64,000 nucleotides of DNA from Chitinophagaceae bacterium. GTDB taxonomy: Bacteria; Bacteroidota; Bacteroidia; Chitinophagales; Chitinophagaceae. Where the stretch lies: the NCBI GenBank assembly GCA_016719165.1, contig JADKAJ010000002.1, positions 434,001 to 498,000 of the forward strand, written 5' to 3'. Within the stretch, counting starts at the first letter, position 1. Each line of letters starts with the position of its first letter. Positions 16,799-24,137 of this stretch are shown here, one piece after another. Below the pieces are notes generated by a model. The model made no database searches and had not been told where the DNA came from. It saw nothing but the letters and a program-made list of their open reading frames with translations. The translations under genes were made by a program, and so were the position numbers.

Positions 16799-18279
16799 GA
16801 GGTATGTTTGGGTAAGGTGATTGTAAATGTTGTTCCTGTACCGGGTTCACTTTGCACGGCAATGGTTCCTTTATGTTTTTTTATTACCTGTGCCACATAA
16901 CTTAATCCCAGCCCGTATCCTTTCGCATCATGAGTATCCCCATGCGGCACCCTGAAAAATTTATCAAAGATCTTATCCTTGTACTCTGGCGCAATACCAA
17001 TTCCGTGGTCCTTCACTGTGATTAGTACATTATCCTCGTCACCCTTTAAGTCAATTTGTATAACAGGGTCCTCTTTGCTGTATTTAAGTGCATTATCCAG
17101 CAGGTTGAATACCACACTCAATAAATGTAACCGGTCTCCCTGTATGTTCAGCTCCCCTTCATGCGTTACGGATACAGTGGCATGATACTTTTCCAGTTGC
17201 AGTTTCAATGATTCCACTACTTCTGTTACCACACCCCGCAGGTTCAGCGTTTCTGTCTTCAATTCTATTTCCTGCTTTTCAAACATAGAAAGTTTGAGTA
17301 CTTTATCCACCAGCAGGCCGAGTCGCTGCAATTCATTTTGTGAAATATCCAGGTATTCCCGGGTACGCTGCGGATTGTCAATCGCATTAAAATTTTTGAG
17401 TGCTTCGATCGCCACTCCTACAGTGGCAATCGGTGTTTTTAACTCATGGGTAATATTGCTGATGAATTCATTTTTTAATTCTCCGAGCTTTCTTTGTTTC
17501 AGCAGATTTTTATACAGCAATACAAATGCAAGGACCGTTATTCCCAATAACAGAACGGAGAACAGAATAGGTAATGTAATCCTTTTTATCAGGTAGGGAA
17601 ACGTATTGCCCAGTTCAAGGGTGTACGTAACCGGATGGGTAAGGCCAATTGTAATGGAACTGAACGCTGGACCATCAGATTCTTCCTTCCCATCATTTTC
17701 TATAATTGTAAAAGGTATATCCAGTTTCTGCTTTTGCAATGCCAGTTTATAGGCAGAATCTATTTCTGATTTGCGCAAGGGATCCTGCAGAGAATCTACC
17801 CCATATAAGAAATTGAAAATATGATTGCCCGGACCCGGGGGAGGTCCCGGCAGATCCATATTGAATTTCAGTGAATCTTTTTCTGTTTCAAACGTGGAGG
17901 AAGTCTGCATCGAGATGACCATCCCTTTTTTCCCTTTTGCTGTATCTTTCTTTAACGAATCGGTCAGTTTATCCCTTATTACATTGATGGTAGAAACGAT
18001 TTCTTCTTTGGGCCGGAAGCGGACCTTTCTTTTATCATCTTCGCCAATAAAGATCTTTAGCCCTCCTTTTCCCGTACTGTCTATCATTACACCATCCAGT
18101 TTCAGTTTGGAAACCTGCAGCTTCATAACAGTTTCCCTGAACAACATTTCAGTTTTTATGGCCAGTGACTTTTCTTCTCGTTCATAACTCTGCTTCAGCC
18201 AGTAAAAAAGGAAAGCGGCAATACCCAGAATAGATATCACCATCAATACAGGATCTGGTATGAGTTTACGCCGCTTCAT
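16795..18279 (-). CDS. Sensor histidine kinase
   Basis: The 494-residue protein has a first membrane span at about residues 10-26, a periplasmic sensing region of about 210 residues rich in Lys/Asp/Pro, and a second span (LPILFSVLLLGITVLAFVLL). It ends with a HisKA dimerisation domain (phospho-His in ITHELKTPIATVG) and a HATPase domain (N box NLLDNALKYS, G1 VKDHGIGIAPEY, G2 GYGLGLSYV, ending TGTTFTITLPK). The periplasmic domain is not one I recognise. Promoter: TAATTTTG at 18287-18294 (reverse strand) with TTG 21 bases further upstream. Confidence 0.95.
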   Translation of the reverse strand: MKRRKLIPDPVLMVISILGIAAFLFYWLKQSYEREEKSLAIKTEMLFRETVMKLQVSKLKLDGVMIDSTGKGGLKIFIGEDDKRKVRFRPKEEIVSTINVIRDKLTDSLKKDTAKGKKGMVISMQTSSTFETEKDSLKFNMDLPGPPPGPGNHIFNFLYGVDSLQDPLRKSEIDSAYKLALQKQKLDIPFTIIENDGKEESDGPAFSSITIGLTHPVTYTLELGNTFPYLIKRITLPILFSVLLLGITVLAFVLLYKNLLKQRKLGELKNEFISNITHELKTPIATVGVAIEALKNFNAIDNPQRTREYLDISQNELQRLGLLVDKVLKLSMFEKQEIELKTETLNLRGVVTEVVESLKLQLEKYHATVSVTHEGELNIQGDRLHLLSVVFNLLDNALKYSKEDPVIQIDLKGDEDNVLITVKDHGIGIAPEYKDKIFDKFFRVPHGDTHDAKGYGLGLSYVAQVIKKHKGTIAVQSEPGTGTTFTITLPKHTS

Positions 18280-18286
18280 GCAGCAA

Positions 18287-18294
18287 CAAAATTA
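18287..18294 (-). promoter_or_regulatory. -7 box of the histidine kinase/regulator operon
   Basis: On the reverse strand this reads TAATTTTG, an exact TAnnTTTG match 7 bases before the kinase ATG. A -33 TTG (complement of 18316-18318) lies 21 bases upstream. The TTAAC operator at 18324-18359 adjoins this -33 element, which suggests autoregulation. Confidence 0.6.
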
Positions 18295-18323
18295 GCTATT
18301 CGTTTCCGGCATTATCAATGGCT

Positions 18324-18359
18324 TTAACCTTTATTAACCTTAATGAAAGGTGGGTTAAC
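18324..18359 (+). promoter_or_regulatory. TTAAC direct-repeat operator (probable response-regulator site)
   Basis: TTAAC half-sites start at 18324, 18334 and 18355, which is spacing of 10 and 21 bases on one face of the helix. The last one sits 22 bases before the GLPGLI -7 box. The same three half-sites with spacing 10 and 20 lie before the outer-membrane gene at 30035. Direct repeats about 10-11 bases apart are typical of OmpR-family sites, and the regulator gene is the adjacent divergent operon. Confidence 0.6.
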
Positions 18360-18381
18360 TTATTCCGGAACAGGCCTTCTA

Positions 18382-18389
18382 TAGCTTTG
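18382..18389 (+). promoter_or_regulatory. -7 box of the GLPGLI gene
   Basis: TAGCTTTG matches TAnnTTTG and lies 18 bases before the ATG at 18408. No good -33 TTG is present; a TTAAC half-site takes its place, consistent with an activator-dependent promoter. Confidence 0.6.
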
Positions 18390-18407
18390 GGTCAAACAAA
18401 TAAAACC

Positions 18408-19217
18408 ATGAAAAGATATTTGCTCACTGCTTGTAGTGTATGCCTTGCTATGATTGCAATACAAGCGCAACAAAAAGAAGGTAAAGTGATCTATGAACGT
18501 ACCGTAAAACTACAATTCAGTTTTGCCGGTATGCCGGGTGGCATGGAACAGCAAATGCCCAGCAGCCGTACCGATAAATTTGAACTCACCTTTGGTAACA
18601 ACCAGTCTTTATGGAAACAGGCCGAACAGGATAATACTGATGATGAGGGGCCCAGTTTCGGCGGGGAAGGAATGCAGGTACGAATGGTGGTAGCCGGCAG
18701 TAATGATGTACTCTACAGCAATTTTGATAATGGCCGCCGGGTGGAAAAAAGAGAACTGTTTGACAAAACTTTTATTGTAGACGATACGATCAGCAAACTG
18801 AAATGGAAGATGACCGGTGAAACAAAAAGCATCCTGAACCACAACTGTATGAAAGCAGTGGCGGTAAGAACCAGCAAGCGAATGATGATGAATATGGATA
18901 ACGGGGTGATGGAACGAAAAGAAGTAGATGACACGGCGAACATTGTGGCATGGTTTGCCACCGATATCCCCGTTTCTGCCGGACCTTCCGAATTCCAGGG
19001 GCAACTGCCCGGACTCATTCTTGAACTGGATGTGAGAGATGGCGACCAGGTATATAAAGCCACTATTATTTCAGAGAAAGCAGATCTTGCTGTGATCAAA
19101 GAACCCACCGGCAAGAAAAAATATACCCAGGCCGAATTCAAAAAAGAAAGAGATAAGATGATGGAAGAAATGAACCGCAATAACCAGGGCGGCCAACGGA
19201 TCATCCGGATGAATTAA
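18408..19217 (+). CDS. GLPGLI family secreted protein
   Basis: The 269-residue protein starts at ATG 18408 (MKRYLLTACSVCLAMIAIQA), giving a clean signal peptide; the frame is open further upstream but that part contains the promoter. The family signature appears as GQLPGLILELDVRDG near residues 203-217, preceded by the conserved NHNCMKA. GLPGLI proteins are Bacteroidota periplasmic or surface proteins of unknown function, usually encoded near outer-membrane beta-barrel proteins. The barrel genes here are about 9 kb away, but one shares this gene's operator pattern. Confidence 0.92.
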   Translation: MKRYLLTACSVCLAMIAIQAQQKEGKVIYERTVKLQFSFAGMPGGMEQQMPSSRTDKFELTFGNNQSLWKQAEQDNTDDEGPSFGGEGMQVRMVVAGSNDVLYSNFDNGRRVEKRELFDKTFIVDDTISKLKWKMTGETKSILNHNCMKAVAVRTSKRMMMNMDNGVMERKEVDDTANIVAWFATDIPVSAGPSEFQGQLPGLILELDVRDGDQVYKATIISEKADLAVIKEPTGKKKYTQAEFKKERDKMMEEMNRNNQGGQRIIRMN

Positions 19218-19240
19218 TCATCAGCATATTTAGCCATGAT

Positions 19241-19270
19241 AAAACCCTTTGCGAATGCAAGGGGTTTTTA
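19241..19270. terminator. Terminator hairpin after the GLPGLI gene
   Basis: The arms AAAACCCTTTGC and GCAAGGGGTTTT pair with one mismatch around a GAAT loop, followed by T-rich sequence (TTTATTTG). It lies 24 bases after the GLPGLI stop codon. Confidence 0.75.
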
Positions 19271-19364
19271 TTTGTAAAGCAATCAAAATTATCTGTCCTT
19301 TACTAACTCATATGCCGGGTTAACATCAACACTTTTTTCTATCTTCAGCAACAATAAATCATTG

Positions 19365-20156
19365 ATGATCCAGCAGGACTTTGCATACCGTGTAGCCGAA
19401 TTGGTAAAAAAAGATGATGCTGTTATTGGGTTGGCAGCAGGCGGTTCCTGGATCACTAATGAAATAGATGAATATTCTGACCTGGACCTTATCCTTATCA
19501 CCAAAATAAAAATTGCAGGTGATAAAGAAAAAATGATGGATTATGCCCGGCACTTTGGTGATCTTATCTCCGGCTTTACCGGCGAACATGTAGGCGAACC
19601 AAGGGTACTGATCTGTTTATATGATAAGCCGCTGCTGCATGTAGATATTAAATTTCTCACCCTGCCGGAGTTTTATGACCGGGTAGAAAATCCTGTTGTT
19701 TTGTTTGAAAGAAATAATCAACTTTCTGATATAATCAACTCAACCAACGCTGTTTGGCCGCAACCTGACTTTCAGTGGATCGAAGACCGTTTCTGGACAT
19801 GGGTACATTATGCCTGCTTAAAAATCGGCAGAGGCGAACTGATGGAAGCTTTTGATTTTCTTTCCTTCCTCCGGATGACGGTGCTTTCCCCCTTATTGCA
19901 GGTTAAAAATAATAAACAGGCAAGAGGGTTAAGAAGAGTTGAGACAGCACTTAGTTTATCGGACCTGGAAAATTTAAAGATCACTATTGCACAATACACC
20001 AGGCCTTCTGTAATAAAAGCACTTGACAATACGATTAGCATTTATAAATCGCTCCGCAGAAAAATTTATCCGGATACCGTTTGCCTTCAGGCTGAAGCAG
20101 AAAAAAAAGCTACAGCGTATTTTAAAACCATCAAATCAAAAAATTTACCGGGGTGA
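19365..20156 (+). CDS. Nucleotidyltransferase-fold protein
   Basis: The 263-residue protein begins at ATG 19365. It has the nucleotidyltransferase active-site pattern GLAAGGSWITNEIDEYSDLD (GG/S, then D-x-D in SDLDLILIT) and a third acidic residue in HVDIKF about 70 residues later. A helical C-terminal half follows (WTWVHYACLKIGRGELMEAF). This layout resembles aminoglycoside 6-adenylyltransferase-like and related Bacteroidota proteins that transfer AMP to small molecules. The substrate, and any link to antibiotic resistance, is not supported by sequence alone. Confidence 0.75.
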   Translation: MIQQDFAYRVAELVKKDDAVIGLAAGGSWITNEIDEYSDLDLILITKIKIAGDKEKMMDYARHFGDLISGFTGEHVGEPRVLICLYDKPLLHVDIKFLTLPEFYDRVENPVVLFERNNQLSDIINSTNAVWPQPDFQWIEDRFWTWVHYACLKIGRGELMEAFDFLSFLRMTVLSPLLQVKNNKQARGLRRVETALSLSDLENLKITIAQYTRPSVIKALDNTISIYKSLRRKIYPDTVCLQAEAEKKATAYFKTIKSKNLPG

Positions 20157-20174
20157 TCATTTTTTGAAGGATAA

Positions 20175-22145
20175 TTATTCGTTATAAATACGTTTAAGCT
20201 TCAGGTTTGGCATCTCTCCTACAACCAGCGGAAATTTTTCTACTGTTACATTCGCCAGGTCAAGACCGAATCCTTTTTCCTCAGACAGGCTGATGTCCTT
20301 TAACCAGAAATGAAACCGCATCAGGATTTTTTCAAAAAAAGGTAGTTCACCATCCTGGCTGATATATTTTTCCATTACCACAAACTGGAAGTCGCCTACA
20401 GTATTACTGTTGGCGAGGCTTTCGTACCGGCTTATTACATTCACTTCTTTGTTTTTCACAAGGTCTTCTACGGCTTTCCGAAACATTAAATTGATGCGGG
20501 GCTGTATCCTGAACCCAAGTTTGAAATCAATCCGGATGATCTCATTGGGAATGATATGCTCTACTTTATACTCACAGTTATATGGATTGTCAACCGTATC
20601 CACATGAACAAACCAGTAGATGTCTGCCCGCTTGGGCTTTTTGTTCAAAATGGAATAAATGATCTTGTGTTCTATTTCATTGGGGTTATCGGCACTTGTC
20701 AGGTAGACAAGATGGGTAGCATACTTGGCCACAGACCTGTCATTGCTTAGCTCCTGTATCTTAGACAAATAATGTTCGAGCCGTACAAATTCTACATACC
20801 GGTTCTTGATCCTTCTTGCTTTGAACCAGATATACATGACCAGGAATAATAAACCACCTACTATCAGTGCTACATAACCTCCATGCGGAAATTTTTGAAT
20901 ATTGGCCAGCAGGAAACTTGTTTCAATCAGCAGGAAAACAACCAGGTATAGATAGATCCATACCGACTTTGTTCTTTTCAATACCAGGAAATTGGAAAAG
21001 AGTATTGAAGTGGAGATCATGCAAAGAGTGATAGCCAGCCCATATGCAGCCTCCATGTTGGTTGCTTTCTGAAAGTATAAAACAATCCCGGTGCAACCCA
21101 GAAACAACAACAGGTTAACAGAAGGTATATATAACTGCCCCCTTGTCTCTGTAGGATAATTTATTTTCAGTTTAGGCCACAGGTTCAGTCGCATGGCCTC
21201 ACTTACCAGGGTAAAGGAGCCGGAGATAAGTGCCTGGCTGGCGATGATCGCTGCAGCTGTTGCAATGGCAATGCCAAAGTATAAAAACCACCCCGGCATA
21301 ACACCATAAAACGGGTTGAACCCTGCATTGATCATATCCGCTGTTATGGTCTTTCCTTCAAAATGACTGAGCAACCACCCGCCTTGCCCCAGGTAGTTGA
21401 TGATTAAACAGGTCTTTACAAAAATCCAGGAGTTCCGGATATTCCATTTTCCGCAGTGGCCCAGGTCAGAATAAAGCGCCTCAGCACCAGTAGTACAAAG
21501 AAACACTGCTCCCAGTATATAAAAACCCTGCGGGTATTCGATCAGCAGCCTGATACCATAAATTGGATTGAATGAATTAAGGATGCTCAGGTCATCAGAC
21601 AGGTGGATAAAACCAAGAACAGCCAGCATCAGAAACCAAACCGCCATCACCGGTCCAAAAAATTTACCAATGAATGCCGTGCCAAATTGCTGGATGAAAA
21701 ACAACAGAGTCAGGATACCTATGACGATGTAAATAATCGTTGTTTGCGATATGGTAGAAAGAAATGGCACCTGCTTCAATCCTTCTATAGCGGAGGTAAC
21801 AGAAATAGGTGGTGTAATCATTCCGTCAGCCAGCAATGCAGCACCGCCAACCATAGCGGGTACTACAAGCCATTTTTTCCGTCTCCTCACCAGCGCAAAA
21901 AGAGAAAAGATACCGCCTTCTCCCTTGTTATCAGCATTGAGGGTAAGGATAACGTATTTAACAGTGGTTTGAAGTGTAAGCGTCCAGATTACCAGTGATA
22001 AAGCGCCGGTAACCAGTTCTCTTGTTATTGTTTTACCATTGGTGATGGCATTTAAAACATACAATGGAGAAGTACCAATATCACCATAGATAATGCCCAG
22101 TGCAATGAGCAGACCGGCTACGGATACTTTATGCTGTGAAGACAT
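20175..22145 (-). CDS. kup: Kup-type potassium uptake permease (copy 1)
   Basis: The 656-residue protein has the Kup/HAK/KT layout: about 12 helices in residues 10-430 beginning with GIIYGDIGTSPLYVLNAI, then ADNKGEGGIFSLFAL, LLADGMITPPISVTSAIEGL and the ALYSDLGHCG motif. A C-terminal cytoplasmic domain of about 200 residues follows. It is a K+/H+ symporter of the inner membrane. It is paralogous to the 24138-26099 gene and divergent from the KdpD/KdpE-like genes. A -7 box TACTTTTG (complement of 22168-22175) lies 22 bases before its ATG. Confidence 0.95.
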   Translation of the reverse strand: MSSQHKVSVAGLLIALGIIYGDIGTSPLYVLNAITNGKTITRELVTGALSLVIWTLTLQTTVKYVILTLNADNKGEGGIFSLFALVRRRKKWLVVPAMVGGAALLADGMITPPISVTSAIEGLKQVPFLSTISQTTIIYIVIGILTLLFFIQQFGTAFIGKFFGPVMAVWFLMLAVLGFIHLSDDLSILNSFNPIYGIRLLIEYPQGFYILGAVFLCTTGAEALYSDLGHCGKWNIRNSWIFVKTCLIINYLGQGGWLLSHFEGKTITADMINAGFNPFYGVMPGWFLYFGIAIATAAAIIASQALISGSFTLVSEAMRLNLWPKLKINYPTETRGQLYIPSVNLLLFLGCTGIVLYFQKATNMEAAYGLAITLCMISTSILFSNFLVLKRTKSVWIYLYLVVFLLIETSFLLANIQKFPHGGYVALIVGGLLFLVMYIWFKARRIKNRYVEFVRLEHYLSKIQELSNDRSVAKYATHLVYLTSADNPNEIEHKIIYSILNKKPKRADIYWFVHVDTVDNPYNCEYKVEHIIPNEIIRIDFKLGFRIQPRINLMFRKAVEDLVKNKEVNVISRYESLANSNTVGDFQFVVMEKYISQDGELPFFEKILMRFHFWLKDISLSEEKGFGLDLANVTVEKFPLVVGEMPNLKLKRIYNE

Positions 22146-22167
22146 CGGGTGGGTAAATTGTAATTGT

Positions 22168-22279
22168 CAAAAGTAGAACAGCAAAAAATCAAAAAAAGGC
22201 ATTGACAAAATCTTTATAAAATCTTTACACCCCTCATTATTCATTTTACATCCCACTTATAGCGCCGGGGTTACCTTTG
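22168..22279. promoter_or_regulatory. Divergent promoter region with KdpE-box-like repeats
   Basis: A Kup -7 box (TACTTTTG, complement of 22168-22175) and a sensor-kinase -7 box (TACCTTTG, 22272-22279) flank three direct repeats. These are TTTATA at 22213, TTTACA at 22224 and TTTACA at 22245, with spacing 11 and 21. The core TTTATAAAATCTTTACACCC resembles the E. coli KdpE site (TTTATA, a short A/T spacer, TTTACACCCC). The third repeat ends 21 bases before the plus-strand -7 box, the position from which OmpR-type activators work. Confidence 0.65.
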
Positions 22280-22297
22280 TGTTCTATTCTTTATTAC

Positions 22298-23434
22298 ATG
22301 TTGCAGCGTTTAACAAAAGTCCGCATGTCAGCACAGTTTTTTATCAGTATTGCGCTGGTAATACTGGCGGCAGCAGGTTGCTTCCTGGTTTCGGCATATG
22401 TGGATTACAAAGTAGTAGCTTTTATTCTGCTGCTTACCGTTTCACTGGTGGCTATTGTATTTGATATTGTGCCGGTACTGGTGGCTGCTACCCTCAGCGC
22501 ATTGATCTGGAATTTCTTTTTTATAAATCCCAGGTTTACTTTTCATATCGGCTCTGCAGAAGATGGTTTGTTGTTCCTTATGTATTTTGTTATTGCACTC
22601 ATTAATGCTGTACTAACCAACCGCCTCCGCCGTATTGAAAAACAGGTTCGGGAAAAAGAAGAAAAAGAAAAAACAGTGAAGCTGTACAACACATTGCTTA
22701 ATTCTTTATCTCATGAATTGAAAACACCGATCGCTGCTATCGTAGGTGCCACAGACAACCTCCTGGCCGTTTCATCCAGATTATCGGAAGAAAATAAAAA
22801 GGAGTTGGTCGAGGGTATTTCTGTGGCCACTTTGCGGCTGAACCAGCAGGTAGAAAACCTGCTCAGCATGTCAAGACTTGAGTCCGGCTTTATACAACCT
22901 AAGAAAGACTGGACCGACATGAACGAGCTGGTGTACGATGTCGTTCACCGGCTGGAACAACAATTAAAAGACCACAAACTCAACATCAGTATTGAAGACA
23001 ACCTGCCATTTTACAAGCTGGATTATGGATTGATAGAACAGGTTTTGTATAACCTCTTATACAACGCTGCTATTTATACCCCTGAATTCTCGGACATACT
23101 GGTACAAGTAAAAAATAATACCGACAAGACCTATACCCTGGATACTGGTGATAAGGCTCCGAGCAGCGTAAAAAATGAAACCAACAGCCTTGTGATTATT
23201 GTAGAAGACCGTGGCCCGGGTTTCCCGCCGGAAGAGATCAGTAAAGTGTTTGATAAATTCTATCGCCTGAGCAATGCAAGGACGGGGGGCACTGGCCTGG
23301 GCCTTTCTATCGTAAAAGGTTTTGTGGAGGCACACAATGGAACAGTTATTCTGGAGAATGTGCCACACGGCGCCCGGTTCACTATTGATATACCAGCCGA
23401 AACTTCTTACATCAATAATTTAAAAAATGAATAA
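22298..23434 (+). CDS. KdpD-like sensor kinase lacking the N-terminal KdpD/USP domains
   Basis: The 378-residue protein starts at ATG 22298 (MLQRLTKVRMSAQFF); an upstream TTG lies inside the -7 box. Residues of about 10-110 form the four-helix DUF4118 membrane domain (FILLLTVSLVAIVFDIVPVL, LIWNFFFINPRFTFHIGSAE). The HisKA domain (phospho-His in NSLSHELKTPIAAIVGATDN) and HATPase domain follow (NLLYNAAIYTP, DRGPGFPPEE, GGTGLGLSIVKGF). These parts align with the second half of KdpD. The cytoplasmic KdpD and universal-stress domains, about 400 residues in E. coli, are absent. It overlaps the regulator gene by 8 bases. Confidence 0.9.
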   Translation: MLQRLTKVRMSAQFFISIALVILAAAGCFLVSAYVDYKVVAFILLLTVSLVAIVFDIVPVLVAATLSALIWNFFFINPRFTFHIGSAEDGLLFLMYFVIALINAVLTNRLRRIEKQVREKEEKEKTVKLYNTLLNSLSHELKTPIAAIVGATDNLLAVSSRLSEENKKELVEGISVATLRLNQQVENLLSMSRLESGFIQPKKDWTDMNELVYDVVHRLEQQLKDHKLNISIEDNLPFYKLDYGLIEQVLYNLLYNAAIYTPEFSDILVQVKNNTDKTYTLDTGDKAPSSVKNETNSLVIIVEDRGPGFPPEEISKVFDKFYRLSNARTGGTGLGLSIVKGFVEAHNGTVILENVPHGARFTIDIPAETSYINNLKNE

Positions 23435-24113
23435 TGCAGCCATACTGATAATAGACGATGAAGTGCAAATCCGCAGGCTGCTGGAGATAACTCTCGAAAG
23501 CAACAGCTTTAATGTGGAATCTGCCGAAACAGCCAAAGACGGATTACGTATTGCTGCCAATCATCCGCCTGACCTGGTTATCCTTGACCTGGGTCTGCCG
23601 GATGAGGATGGTCACAGCGTATTAAAGAAATTACGGGAATGGTATACCAAACCGGTTATTATCCTCTCCGTGCAAAGCAGTGAAGAAAATATTGTAAAAG
23701 CGTTGGACAACGGTGCCAACGATTACCTGGTAAAACCTTTTAGAACCGGAGAGTTACTGGCCCGTATCCGCTCCGCCCTTCGCGGAATGGTGTCGGAAGA
23801 AAATGATCCGGTGGTGGATGCCGGTGACCTGCAGATCGATCTGGCAGCAAGAACAGTAAAGAAAAATAATGAAACAATAAAGCTTACTGCAACTGAATAC
23901 AAATTACTCAGTCTGCTGGCACAGCATGAAGGAAAAGTATTGACGCACCAGTACCTGTTGCGGGAAGTATGGGGCCCGGGCTATATCAGCCAGTCACAAT
24001 ATTTAAGAGTGTTTATAGCACAACTAAGAAAAAAAATAGAAACAGATGCCAACCGTCCGGAACATATCATCACCGAATCAGGTGTAGGCTACCGGTTCAT
24101 CGCAAAGGAATAA
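23427..24113 (+). CDS. KdpE-like OmpR-family response regulator
   Basis: The 228-residue regulator has a receiver domain (IDDE acidic pair; phospho-Asp in PDLVILDLGLPDEDGHSVLK; NDYLVKPFRTGELLARI) and a winged-helix domain (LTATEYKLLSLLAQHEGKVL, HQYLLREVWGPGY, GVGYRFIAKE). DLGLPDxDG and WGPGY are typical of KdpE. It overlaps the kinase stop codon and ends 24 bases before the second Kup gene, so it forms an operon with kinase, Kup and porin. It probably binds the repeats at 22213-22250. Confidence 0.92.
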   Translation: MNNAAILIIDDEVQIRRLLEITLESNSFNVESAETAKDGLRIAANHPPDLVILDLGLPDEDGHSVLKKLREWYTKPVIILSVQSSEENIVKALDNGANDYLVKPFRTGELLARIRSALRGMVSEENDPVVDAGDLQIDLAARTVKKNNETIKLTATEYKLLSLLAQHEGKVLTHQYLLREVWGPGYISQSQYLRVFIAQLRKKIETDANRPEHIITESGVGYRFIAKE

Positions 24114-24137
24114 GCATTGATACATAAAATCATTACC

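Noticed and set aside
19362..19364. TTG as start of the nucleotidyltransferase
   Set aside because: An ATG follows immediately, and the extra residue has no support.
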